Positions 9,887 through 19,830 of a stretch of 28,863 nt of DNA are shown here, piece after piece; positions within the stretch are counted from its first letter, which is position 1, and each line of letters begins with the position of its first letter. A model generated the notes under the pieces. It saw nothing but the letters and a program-made list of their open reading frames with translations, was not told where the DNA came from and ran no database searches. The stretch lies in assembly GCF_000281045.1 (NCBI RefSeq), contig NW_008246087.1, forward strand, positions 224,640 through 253,502, in the 5' to 3' direction. A program made the position numbers and the translations under genes. Source of the DNA: Saprolegnia diclina VS20. Taxonomy: Eukaryota; Oomycota; Saprolegniomycetes; Saprolegniales; Saprolegniaceae.

Positions 9887-11160
9887 ATGGCCGGCGTCGC
9901 GCGCTTGGTGACTTCGGACGAAGGCTTGTCCAAGGCAGACGTTGACGCATGGGTCGGCTTCGCGACACTGCCGCCGGACGAGGTGGTTGACGCTGCCGTA
10001 ACACTCGGGGATCTGGGTGTCCTCCTCACCAAGAAGGCCAACAACTCGGAGTCGGTCAAGCGCGCGATCTCGGTTCTCAGCGACGTCGGGGTCAAGACCT
10101 CGAAGAAGGGCCGGAAGACGCTCTACCACGTCTCGGCCATGGCGATGACTTGCGTCATCTTGGCTCTGCCCGAAGTTCACAAGGCTCGTCGGACGCTGCT
10201 CAAGATCAAGCAGGCCTTTCGGACATTCTTGACGCACAAGACAGCCCTTCGATCCCAGCCTGCGATCGAGCTCCCGACAAAGAAGCGGACGCAGTATGAC
10301 GCCTTTGTATGTCTTGTGCTCATGTTCTTTCTCGTAGGTCCGAGCCGGCAGCTCCGCTCGAGTCGCCCGCGGCAAAGCGCATAAAGTACGATTTCCCTGC
10401 ATGTCGAGCACTCGTTGACGTTTTCGAAGGCCCAACATGCCGCCAACACATGCGTGCGAGACCGACGATGGGTACGTTCCTTTGCATCTCGACACGCTCC
10501 ATGACTTAAACTATTGCATGTCCTAGCTCCCGCGTTCCTGGCAGCCGGAGTGAAACACATAATCTGTGTGAGCTCGGACTCAAGACGCGGTGACTGTCCT
10601 TGTACAGTTTTATTGCTATGCGTCTTGACTAGGTTGTTTCCACTGTGCGGGCGCAACGTCAACGAGTGTTACTGCTGCGAAAGCGACATTGGGACACCCA
10701 GCATTGCCGGCGCACACAAGGTCGCGACCACCTCGTCTGCACGGTCAATGCTGGATGTACCGACGTCGTCTTTCGCATCGGGGACGCTTGTCGACGTTGC
10801 GTCCGCCTCAAGCACATTGGGTGCGTTCCGGCTGCCCGGGCAAATGAGACGCCATGCCCCGCGTCTTCTCCTTCGCGTCGACGAGCTTCCGGAAGAAGCC
10901 CACGTGCGTCTACCCCGTACGAGTTGCATTCTTTCTCATACGTATGGACTGCATAGGAGTCCAATGGCGCCAACTCGATGAAGGACTCATTTGTCGAGAA
11001 CGATGACGCAAGAAGCTTCGTTGTATTGGTACGTAGATCTGCAGTCGGTTCGCCAACCCGAAACCTCGCGACGCTTGGCTGCATGGGTCATGCAATGCCG
11101 GTAACTCACGCAACGTGCAGCGCAGTTTGCGAGCCGGAGCTCGGAATCAGCGCAAACTGC
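9887..11160 (+). pseudogene. CHAT-STAND copy 2, internally deleted
   Basis: Carries the fullest N-domain in the window: MAGVARLVTSDEGLSKADVD through KTSKKGRKTLYHVSA to AFRTFLTHKTALRSQPAI (9887-10306), predicted largely helical. An intron starting GTATGT at 10307 and a linker exon (PLESPAAKRIKYDFPAC…) follow. At about 10469 the sequence passes straight from the linker to the intron that in copy 1 follows the catalytic Cys, then to APAFLAAGVKHIICVSSD. The stretch equivalent to copy 1 from about 6620 to 7455, including both catalytic residues, is therefore absent. The NTPase part is eroded: AWLHGSCNAGNS stands where copy 1 has AWLHGPRDAGKT, and Walker B is lost. The P-loop Lys is replaced, so this copy is very likely non-functional as a protease or an NTPase. 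The N-domain alone could still be expressed. Confidence 0.65.
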
Positions 11161-11186
11161 GATAATAAGCAAAACATTTAGTGTAC

Positions 11187-11463
11187 TTGGTGGTTCTTGT
11201 GTGGCGTCTTTCGTCGAGTACATTAGTAGAAATGTCAAAGCGCAGCCTTGGCTCTTGGGTTTCAAACGCATGAGGCTCTCATTTGCGCAGGAAGCACACC
11301 GCCAACTTGAAATTGTTTAGAACATGTTTTAAACAGCCGCAGTCGGCATACAAAAACCAAGATGCACGAAACGGTATTTTTGTATGCAAGCGCCCAAAGC
11401 GGCCGCGCCAAGGTCGGTTCCGAGCACGTTCTTCATGGCGTTCATTCCAGCTTTCGATCGGTC
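11187..11463. other. Intergenic, with an 11-bp perfect inverted repeat
   Basis: No gene is seen. GCATACAAAAA at 11346-11356 is followed by its exact reverse complement TTTTTGTATGC at 11377-11387 (20-nt loop), about 75 bp before the start of copy 3. It could be a hairpin in the promoter or leader, or chance. Confidence 0.5.
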
Positions 11464-12874
11464 ATGAGCAAGAGAACCTCCGCGGGTGACCTCCACACGA
11501 CGACGGCCGGCGTCGCGCGCCTGGCCCTCGACGACCGCCATGCCCCGACGCCCCAGGCGACGACGCTCGACCGCCATGCGACGACGCTCGATGCGACGAT
11601 GGGGGGCATCGCGCGACTTGGCCTGGGAGACGAGGAAGAAGCGCGTCCCGCGCCTGCGCTTGAAGCACCGCGAGCGAAGAGAGCCAAGTAGGGCGTCGAG
11701 ATGCATCTCCTCTGTCCTTGATGAACCTCCTCATAGGTCCGAGCATGTGTCCTCGATCAACGCAGCGCCGACCCAGTACCCCTCGTCCGAGCCTCCAACG
11801 CGACGCCTCGTGGTATGCTTCTATACCTTCTCATTGCTCGCCATGACACTATCGTGTCTAGACGTTTCTGCACGCATCGCCGTTCATGCTGGCAGGACCC
11901 GACGGTGCAGTGACCAAGTGCAACGTACGCATGCTCATCGATCTATGAGGGTTCTGAGGCCCTTTTTTAGCGCATCGACGTTGCTGCCAAGTACGCGGCA
12001 GTCGTCAGCAAGCCCCTGGTTGTATTTTCGCTTGCACTACATTGTACGTCTCGATATTGTCTCCTTCTCAAGTGATGGCATGTTTCTTGATGGTAGAATG
12101 GATATCAAGCCACGGAGCACCGTACGACGCGCGATCCTCTCTCCTCAATGTTGATTTCCGATGTATCGTAGTTGTGGCCGTGCGCTCGGATGTGGCCACC
12201 CGCGCGATGATTTCTTCTGACAATGGATATGCGTAGGCGTACAAGGAGCGCCAACTCGTAGAAGGACTGGTTCGAACAAGTCTAAAGACACTGAGGCAAG
12301 GAGCTCATCTGTTTTGGTACATAGATCTGCAGTCGTTTGGGCAGTCGGAAACCCGCGTCGCTTGACTTCATGGCCCCTTGATGTCGGCAAGACGCAGCTG
12401 GCCTACAGCGCTGCCCGCGCGTTGGAGCTCGGCCGGGCTTTTGTCCGCGGCGTCAAGTGCATTCACATCAAGCACATCACGGAATCTTGCGCCGACACTG
12501 TCCTCGATGCGCTCGAGCTCCAAGTGGATGCTTGGCTCGCGGCGACCGCCGAACCGGTATGTATGGAAGCAGTGATGAGCAACCTTCTTAGGTTGATTGC
12601 GATTAGATCGTCTGAGCACAACGCCGCGACCCACATCGTGCTCGATGGCGTCGACGCGCTTGTGTCGTCGCGTGCTTTTGTTACCTGGCTCGACAAGACG
12701 GGCACGGACGAGGAGCATGTGCACTTTCTTCTCACATCGCGCGCCGTTTCGCCGCACATCCGCAAGGTCAAGGACCTGCACCGCGTCCACCAGATCGAAA
12801 TTGCTTGCCACACGACGCTGGCACCAAGCACATACCGCTACCGCTACCCCATTAAGACCCGGACGGCATTTTGA
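11464..12874 (+). pseudogene. CHAT-STAND copy 3, lacking the protease core
   Basis: Starts MSKRTSAGDLHTTTAGVARL and has a short N-terminus with two AGVARL/GGIARL motifs and an ATTLD repeat, then PRAKRAK. Introns 11688-11736 (phase 2), 11813-11861 and 11925-11970 (phase 0) keep frame through SEHVSSINAAPTQYPSSEPP and TFLHASPFMLAGPDGAVTKC, which match copy 1. After VVAVRSDVATRAM (about 12175-12210) the sequence jumps to YKERQLVEGLVRT (12238), so the His/Cys protease core and the helices after it are missing. The NTPase domain follows with DVGKTQLAYSAARALELGRA and Walker B THIVLDGVDALV. Compared with copy 1 it has one-base differences around the P-loop and an extra base before the conserved intron at 12557-12606. 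Spliced, that intron breaks the frame; unspliced, the frame stays open to 12874. Probably a pseudogene, or an NTPase-only derivative. Confidence 0.6.
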
Positions 12875-12981
12875 TGTGCCCTTGCATACCGCCACCATGC
12901 GTGTATGAGTATCGTTCTACTGAGTCATGAAATAGTCATTCTTCAAAGCGCTGCAGCGACTGATTGATTCATCCGGAATAG

Positions 12982-14553
12982 GTACGAGGAGCAAGGCTGC
13001 CCCTCGGAAGATACCCCGCAATTCCGGTCGCTTGAGGTTGTGAAAAACGGTAGCTTTCCAAGCGTCGTTTCGATCGAAATATCCATGATATCCACCTCGA
13101 GCATGTACGACGACGTCGACGAAGAGCTCGCCAAGTCGACGTACTTGGGTGTGCCTGCAACGCCCCGCGAGAACGTCTCTTCTGCTGCGGCTTCGTCGCG
13201 ACTGAGCACGATCGTCTTTGCCAACTGCCCCAAGGCGCACGCGTGCGGCGTTCAGCTTGGCACAACGATTGTGTTCTTGAGCCTCTTTTCTATCGCGCAG
13301 ACGTACGTCTGGGACCGCTCGGCGCCCTTCTTCGCCGCGACGTCGCTCCTCCTCTGCTCGTACGAGTTCTTCTGGCTCGCCCACCACAGCACGCGCACCC
13401 TCACTGCGTCGCTCGACCCTGACCAGTCGCCCAGTACGCCTCTTTGCCTCCAAAGTTGCGATTCCATTGTTTGTAGATGCCACGGATTCGTGCGGCCAAG
13501 CGCTCGCCGACCGCTTCTTTGGCGGGCGCCTCATCCTCGTGAGCCTTCTCGCCGGTGCGATTGGTGGTAGCGCCTACTATGGTTGTACGTGGTATGGCTT
13601 TAACGTACTCAACTCGGTACGTCTGCATTCACGAGGACTTACTGGATGACATGCAATTGGAATCTAGTCGAAAGGCGTCATGTACCCGCGGACGATCAAG
13701 GCGCTGGGGACCTTTACGGGCGGCGGGTCGGGGCTCTTGAGCGTTTACTGTCCGTCGTGGTCGGCCGCCGTGACGCTCATTTGCTTTGGCGCGTTCTTCG
13801 TCTGCGTCAGCATCGATGCCATTGCCTACCAAGCGTCGCTTCTCTCGCACAAGTTTGTGATGGACAATGGTGAGCTCTACGCGCAGGTACACACACATGT
13901 ACTTTCTAGAGAGCCGCACGACGTTTGATTAGGGTGGGAGCCTTATCATCGCCCTCATGCTTTTCAATCCCGCACCGCCGATCGTGTCGCTCATCTTGAT
14001 TTGCCACCACCTCGTCGGCTTCATGTACATTTTCGGCTGCTGCAGTGCGATCTCGGGCTACATTGAGCACCTGCACCAGACGTTTGCAGTCAACTTGCTC
14101 AGCGGCGTCCTCATTGCAACGATCGGCGCGTCGTTTGCGCAGTACCTCTGGCACCGCTGCCTGGAGAAATCGGGCGGACCCTGGCGGTGCAACATCCCCT
14201 TCGTGCGCTGCCTTGGCGCCGACTCGCCGCGCCTTTTCGAGATCCTCGCGAGTTGCCTCGGAGGCATCCTCGGCATGTTCTTTACGACACTCTACGTCGA
14301 TATTGTCGGGTCTACGAGCGCCAACGTCGTGTACACGGGCGGCGCAATAATCTTTGCGAACCTCGGAAGACCGTTCCTAGGTGTGCTCAAGCAGGTTGCT
14401 GGCGACACGCCACCGCGCGGCATCTTCGGCGCCCACGGCGGCCTCCTCGACGGCCTTCAGCTCTTCTTACCGCTGATCCTGGCCTTTTCGCCATACTACC
14501 GGGTGTACATCGGTAGCACAGACCCCACTGGCAATGGCACGCTTCGCAATTAG
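12982..14553 (+). CDS. CDP-diacylglycerol synthase-like membrane protein (divergent)
   Basis: A polytopic membrane protein of about 442 residues counted from the Met at 13085; the upstream exon from the acceptor at 12982 is open and a short first exon is unresolved. Introns 13434-13476 (phase 1), 13617-13667 and 13887-13932 (phase 0) join cleanly. About 60 cytosolic residues with an acidic patch (YDDVDEELAK) precede eight or so hydrophobic segments. The C-terminal FGAHGGLLDGLQ resembles the CTP_transf_1 signature (P-x-HGG-x-x-D-R-x-D) of phosphatidate cytidylyltransferase, which makes CDP-diacylglycerol from phosphatidate and CTP in the ER. The topology and the position of the motif fit. However, DG.Q replaces the usual DR.D, and the upstream K-D is altered (LKQVAGD), so activity may be changed or lost. 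The assignment rests on this one motif plus the topology. Confidence 0.5.
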
Positions 14554-14655
14554 CGACCGACGTCGTATCCTTCGAGAAAAATGTATGTTTTGCTATCAAC
14601 AATAAGTGTCTGTTGTTATGTCTCTATGCACATATATACTATCGATCAGTGAAGG

Positions 14656-15527
14656 CTAGACCACGTGCTCGGCTTTGGATGTTGGCGGGTACTTGACCAA
14701 AAGACCTACCTAGAGGCGCAGAGCGAGGTGAAAGCTTGCACACACAGTAAGAAGCTACCTGCACGAGTCCGACGAGTGTGCTAATGGCATTGGGAAAGAC
14801 AACGACCATGTCGTCAAGCATGAGGCCATACAGCGCCCAGACGCCGCCCGCCAGAACGTTCATGATCTACCCAGTCTTAGCATTGACAGCATATTTGCTT
14901 GGACGCGTACCGACATGCCTACGGGAAGGCACGAAGCGTCTCGGCGGCGAATGATGTCGGGCAGCTTGGACAGCGGCGAGACTGCAGTCAGCACCATGAC
15001 GATATTGCCTGCATGGGATTTAGCATCGTTGAACTGGAGAGGCTCGTTCGTACCTGGGATGCCAATGAGCACTTTGGCTTCGTGCGTCGGCTTGACCATG
15101 GCGCCGTGCAGCAAGAACACGTACAAGAGCGCGCCAAGAAGAAGGTGCCAGCGCGCCAGGCGCTACAAAAGCTTGCAAATTGGTTACCAAACTGTTTCAG
15201 TACCTTCTCGAGCGTGTATGTATAGTAGATGGCCACGTAGTACGCGCCAAGGACGGTGCCAACGGTCGTGGTTGTCTGGAGCAGGCGATTCGATGTCACG
15301 AGCGCATACAAGAGGAAGAGCGCCGACTGCAGGAGGTAAAAGAAGAACGGGCCGAACGGCAATGTCAGCGTGCTCTTGGCCGCGCGGATGCGCCGGATAT
15401 CTGGCAGCGGCGCCACGGCGAAGAGGAGGCTCGAGAGCACGGCGATGTACGGGATCATGGTCTGCCCCATAGCCACCGAGAGCGCGGTCCAGTCGGCAGC
15501 CGTATCGACGAGCGCCTTGGCCGTCAT
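14656..15527 (-). CDS. SWEET (MtN3/saliva) sugar transporter
   Basis: A seven-helix sugar facilitator of the plasma or vacuolar membrane, 230 residues, five exons: 15527-15204, 15162-15054, 15008-14911, 14866-14759, 14709-14656. All four introns (41-49 nt) have GTA donors and AG acceptors and preserve frame. The first MtN3 repeat has AVAPLPDIRRIRAAKST and LPFGPFFFYLLQSALFLLYA. The second has AVSPLSKLPDIIRRRDAS, WALYGLMLDDMVVVFPNAIS and LVGLVQ. The C-terminus after the last intron, VGLLVKYPPTSKAEHVV, is the usual short SWEET tail. The start MTAKALVDTAADW at 15527 was chosen because it directly precedes the first helix. In oomycetes such genes are candidates for host-sugar uptake (inference). 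It converges with the CDS-like gene (about 100 bp apart) and diverges from FKBP (about 150 bp). Confidence 0.88.
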
Positions 15528-15677
15528 CTGCAAAATGCTGTTGTCCCGTCCACCCTTCAACGTCACGATCCCTGCAAATCCATGCTGCAAATCTTCGATG
15601 CTGTCGATTGATTGGGTATCCGGATAAGAAAGAGCCAATCAAACGCGCCAATAGCTCTCATTTTCGAAGCGGCGCGG

Positions 15678-16294
15678 ATGGGCCATCGCGAGAAGGAGTA
15701 CTCGGCGCTCGACCTCGTACGTGGCAGCCTCTGCGCGCAGTATGCTCACGACCGACGTAGAAGGCCGGCGAGGTGCAGGTCGAGGTCTTTGTCGCTGGCG
15801 ACGGCGTCAACTACCCGCGCAAGGGCCAAACGGTCGTTGTGCACTACACGGCCTACGTACGTCGTCTTGGACTTCAGTTGCATGACCAGGTGCATTCGTA
15901 GCTCCAAGATGGCAAGAAATTCGACTCGTCGCGCGACCGCGACAAGCCGTTCAAGTTTAAGCTCGGCGCCGAGCAAGTGATTCCGGGCTTGGACGAAGGC
16001 ATCGAGCGGGTGCGCGATGCTTTGTCGTGCGGGCACCAGCTCATGGCGGTGTAGCTGTGCATGAAGGAGCGCGCCAAGATCTATATTCCTGCCGACAAGG
16101 CGTACGGNNNNNNNNNNNNNNNNNNNNNNNNNNNNNNNNNNNNNNNNNNNNNNNNNNNNNNNNNNNNNNNNNNNNNNNNNNNNNNNNNNNNNNNNNNNNN
16201 NNNNNNNTGTTTCTCAACTCAATTTGGTATGGACAGTACAGTGCCACCCAACACCAACCTCGTCTTTGACATTGAGCTCGTGACGTTCAAGTGA
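15678..16294 (+). CDS. FKBP12-like peptidyl-prolyl isomerase (interrupted by gap)
   Basis: A small cytosolic FK506-binding prolyl cis-trans isomerase. Exons: 15678-15716 ([13 protein letters not shown]), 15761-15856 ([20 protein letters not shown]…), 15902-16009 ([20 protein letters not shown]…), 16055 into the gap, and 16242-16294 ([16 protein letters not shown]). Introns are 44-45 nt, GTAC/GTGC to TAG, phase 0. Classic FKBP motifs are visible: [45 protein letters not shown]. The active-site Tyr, Phe, Asp, Val-Ile and Tyr equivalents are present. The 100-N gap removes the 80s-loop (usually GHPGIIPP) and most of one intron. Before the acceptor at 16241 the sequence is A/T-rich and intron-like. 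Confidence 0.88.
16108..16207. other. Assembly gap (100 N)
   Basis: Exactly 100 N bases, the conventional length for a scaffold gap of unknown size, inside the FKBP gene. The true distance is unknown. Confidence 0.98.
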
Positions 16295-16300
16295 GCAATA

Positions 16301-16324
16301 ATCTCTCAATTGATCTCTCAATTG
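16301..16324. repeat. Tandem 12-bp repeat, two copies
   Basis: ATCTCTCAATTG occurs twice back to back (16301-16312 and 16313-16324) just after the FKBP stop codon, in the 3' space between two convergent genes. Confidence 0.85.
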
Positions 16325-16356
16325 AGTGTCATGATTCAATCAAGAGTGTATGTATG

Positions 16357-16868
16357 CTAGTGCTTGCCTCTGTTCGACGGCGGGTCGTTGTTGTCCTTGT
16401 GGTGATGGTGGTGATGGCGATCGGGGCTACCTGCTGCGTCGTCTTGCTTGAGAAGCAGCTGCTTGTGCTTGCGGTACTGACGCAGTCGCTTAGCATGCTC
16501 TTCTCGTAATTTCATTTTCGCTTGGATCACCGCCACGCTCGTGGCATGCAGCGCACTCGCTCGCTCCAGCGCTGCGCTCTCGGCGTCGTTCTCGCGCAAA
16601 ATTTGCTCGTACTGCTCGAGCGAAATCTAGCCAAGCGAATCATCTTGGATACATACGCTACACTATCCATTGCGACTACCTCGAGCGGTTTGGCGAGCTC
16701 GGTTTGCACGACCCGGCGAACCCACTTGGACGCATCTTTGGACTCGGTTGCGTTCAGAAGCGTGTCCCGGTCGACGAGCTGCTTGGTGTGCTTGAGCGCC
16801 CCCTGGATCTGGCTCTCGTTGCAGACCTTGCGCCACTGCAGATGGGCCAAGCGCTCCTCAAGGTTCAT
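16357..16868 (-). CDS. Small coiled-coil protein with a natural His6 run
   Basis: A 158-residue hypothetical protein. Exon 1 is 16868-16662 (MNLEERLAHLQWRKVCNESQ…), exon 2 is 16626-16357. The 35-nt intron (GTAGCG…GGCTAG, phase 0) joins AMDS to ISLEQYEQILRENDAES. Most of the chain is charged and helical, suggesting a coiled coil (AKMKLREEHAKRLRQYRKHK), and the tail is polar with six consecutive His residues (SPDRHHHHHHKDNN). I recognise no family. It is divergent from the Kintoun gene with 123 bp between the start codons, so they probably share a promoter, and a flagellar link is possible but unproven. Confidence 0.6.
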
Positions 16869-16991
16869 CGCACCTAAAAATACGCACACTATTGTCGTGC
16901 CATCGCTGCGTTACATAATGCTTTTGAAAGAAAGCGAGCGGAAGGTGTTAAATAACATCCATCGAAGGCGCAGTGGACTTTCGATTTGCCC
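16869..16991. promoter_or_regulatory. Divergent promoter (coiled-coil gene / Kintoun)
   Basis: A 123-bp space between the start codons of two divergent genes. It must hold both core promoters and both 5' leaders. I see no clear TATA box or known flagellar regulatory motif. Confidence 0.5.
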
Positions 16992-19401
16992 ATGGCTGGT
17001 GAAGATCCGAGTCCGCTCGAAGCGGCGTTCGCGGCCGCGGCCGCCGACAAGGCCCGCGCCGACAAGTTTGACATGACGCCGGACGAGCAGCAGAGCTTCG
17101 TCAAGGCGATGAAGGACCCGGAGTTCCGGTCGCTCCTCAACGAGTACATGCTCGAGATCTCGGACCCGACGCACCGCGCCGAGCAGGAGGCGTACCTGCG
17201 CCAGCTCGAGAACGACAACAAGGTCCCAACCGACAAGCAGCTCGTGCTGCCGACGCCGGGTTTTGTGCTCAAGACCAAGCTCGAGGCGCGCAAGCTCTTT
17301 GTCAATATCTGCTCGTCCGACAAGATTCAGCCGCCGTCGAGCACCAAGGTCGCGCCGTCGCCACAGGTCGCCGCTGGCACGTCCTGGAACCTCCCATACT
17401 GCGTGGGCCCGCAGCGCATGGAGCACGACAAAGGTACGCTTCCATGTAGCGGAATACGGCAATAACGATGGCGAGGCAGGTGGCAAGGCGGTCATGACCT
17501 TTGACGTGTGCTACCATCCGCAGACGCTGGCGCGCGGCCGTGACAGCCCCGCGTTCCTCAAGATGCTCATCGGTACGGCGTTGGATGGCGTCGACCTTGC
17601 GCTCTCCAAGACGAACCCAAACGACGGCCATGTCTCTCGCGGTACGCACGTCCTACCCGTCAACGTCCCTAAGCTCATAGTTGCGTAGACTATCACATCT
17701 TGAAGGGCGTGCAGTACAAGACGGGATCCCCGATTACAATGTGCATCTCGACGCCCAAGGCTCCCACCGAGAGGTACTTCGATTCCGATATGAGAGCGGT
17801 CGTACTTACGCTGTCAACTGTGTTTCTAGTGCACCGAGTACGAGCGCTGCCAAGTTGAATAGCCCAGCAGCAGCGCCTCGGGCCAAGGCGCCTACGACGA
17901 CGAGTGCGAAGGCCAACACCAAGCCCGACACAAAGCCGTCATCGACCAAGCCGACCACTCCACCGTCTCCGACACCGGCAACGACCGAGACCAAGCCAGC
18001 AATTGTTGCTGCCAAGTACGCTATTACAACTCATAGCATCTCAAAACATCATCTGAAACTCAACGCGTCTAGACCCGCAATTGTGTTTCAGATTGTCCAG
18101 CGCGGGCAATTTGACATGGCCGACCACATGGAAAACGGCGAGAAGAAGCTCTTCCGGCCGCGCGAACTCGTGCTCAAAATGGACCTCCCGACCCACGTAC
18201 GCTGTCCTCTCGCCTTGTGCAATAGTCCAACTCATGAAATGCCGCTATCATGGTAGACGTCAGCGGCAGGCATCGATCTGGACGTCTCGGCCACCCAAGT
18301 CAAGGTCGAGTCCACGGCGTATGCGCCGCTCTGCATCGATCTACCTTTTCCGGTCGTGGAAGCCAAGGGCGTCGCCAAGTTTGACAAGGCGACTAAGAAG
18401 CTCATCGTGACGCTACCGGTCATTCCCGAGGCTCCTCGGCCGCCGACATTGTACCTCCTTCTACATGTCGCTCGCTTTCGACATCATTTATCCTGTAGGA
18501 CGCCACGCGTAGAAGAGACGTGCGAGGAAGCGACTGCTGACGACGTCAATTCCGACACTCAAACAGCCAAGACGGTCCAATACGACGCTGTCGAAGCTAC
18601 GACTACCGTCGCAGCAACCGTCTCGCCCTCGCCTGGCATCGAGGCAGCGACGCCAAAGCTTCCGCCCACGGATGAATTTGCCATGTACCGTGAATTCGCG
18701 GCCATGGCGCTCCACGACAAGCCTCGGTTAGCGACAACCTTGACGCTTTTGATGCATTCTTACAGCAATCGCGTAGGATTACATACAAGACACCCAGAGT
18801 CACAGCGCAAGAGACCGAGTCGCATGTCTCGTACATTGTGCACGTATGCGGTATCGAAGCGGCGACCGTCTCGATCGTTGAAGAAGCCAACGTCGCGCGC
18901 CTTCACTTCCGTGCGGCCGACGGTCTTTGGTTTGAATGGTCCTTTTCGGTCGCCAATACTGCCGAGTGGACGCATGACATTGCGACGACCAACATGGCCA
19001 TCATGTGCACCAAGTTCGGCGCGCTTCGCGTTCGCACGCCGCCGTTCCGGACGTCGACAAGTGACCACGGCGCGTCGATTTCTCTGCTCGTGGACGTGGC
19101 GTCGGTCGATCCATTGAGCGTCGAGACAGAGTTTACGCCGTCGCGCATGACGCTTCGATTCCGCACGCTGCGTGAGGCGCAGTCGTACTGCTTGATCCAA
19201 GACTTTGACGACGCGCCGCTCGAGCCTGGACAGTGCAGCGTCGCGTCGGTGGCCGACGACAACATGCTTGTCGTCCTGCGTGTTGGCAAGGCAGAGACAC
19301 CTGGCCACGCCTCGGAAGCAGTGGTGGCAACGATGGCGCCATCGACCAAGGACGCGCTCATTAGTCGCTTCACCAACGACGTCATGTACGAGCTCGACTA
19401 G
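16992..19401 (+). CDS. DNAAF2: Kintoun/PF13-like PIH1-domain dynein assembly factor
   Basis: A cytoplasmic co-chaperone that, in this family, helps HSP90/R2TP preassemble axonemal dynein arms. Eight exons: 16992-17433, 17480-17641, 17689-17773, 17830-18015, 18073-18196, 18257-18450, 18499-18726, 18777-19401, giving 681 residues with all phases consistent (introns 46-60 nt). Residues 25-200 form the PIH1 domain: FRSLLNEYMLEISDPTHR, GFVLKTKLEARKLFVNICSS, ILKGVQYKTGSPITMCIS. Residues about 210-290 are a Pro/Thr/Lys linker. Residues 292-395 form the PIH1-CS domain: AIVFQIVQRGQFDMADH, FRPRELVLKMDLP, SAAGIDLDVS, DLPFPVVEAKGVAKFDKATK. A further CS-like segment (about 470-681) matches the long C-terminus typical of Kintoun rather than the shorter PIH1D proteins. 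Confidence 0.85.
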
Positions 19402-19830
19402 GAGTTGTATATTTTGTACATTATCATCAACACAATTGCTTGTCCTGGATGTGGTGCATTGCTCTGGATCACCTCAAACCGGTCGAGGAGCCTGTGTGTA
19501 CTTGGTCGAAGGAACGTGTGATTGAAGCGCGTACTGTCCCACGTGAAGCCGACATCTCGGCCCGAACGAGCATTGGTGAACGAGCAAGATACTGTGCTGA
19601 AGCCAGAGGAGAGGCGTGTGTCGGTGGCTTCTGCGGATCTGCGAGTGCTTGTGCCTCATCAATGGGTCAGTCCAGAATCTGGTCCAGCGAGCGGCGAAGA
19701 ATATTTGTGTCTAAACATGGCACCTCCAGATGCAATGATTAGACACAATTTGCCTGATGACCACTACCAGATGGTGGCGTCCCACCCACGTGGCAGCGTC
19801 CCAGCTTCGATTTTCAATTCCCATTTCGCC
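19402..19830. other. Intergenic / 5' leader of the ALDH gene
   Basis: The frame of the ALDH gene is open upstream to about 19522 and contains another ATG at 19717 (MAPPDAMIRHNLPDDHYQMV). This upstream part does not look like ALDH and is longer than the family needs, so I treat it as leader. No other gene is seen. Confidence 0.5.

Noticed and set aside
16301-16324. CRISPR-like or regulatory repeat array
   Set aside because: Only two adjacent 12-bp copies with no spacers; a simple tandem duplication.
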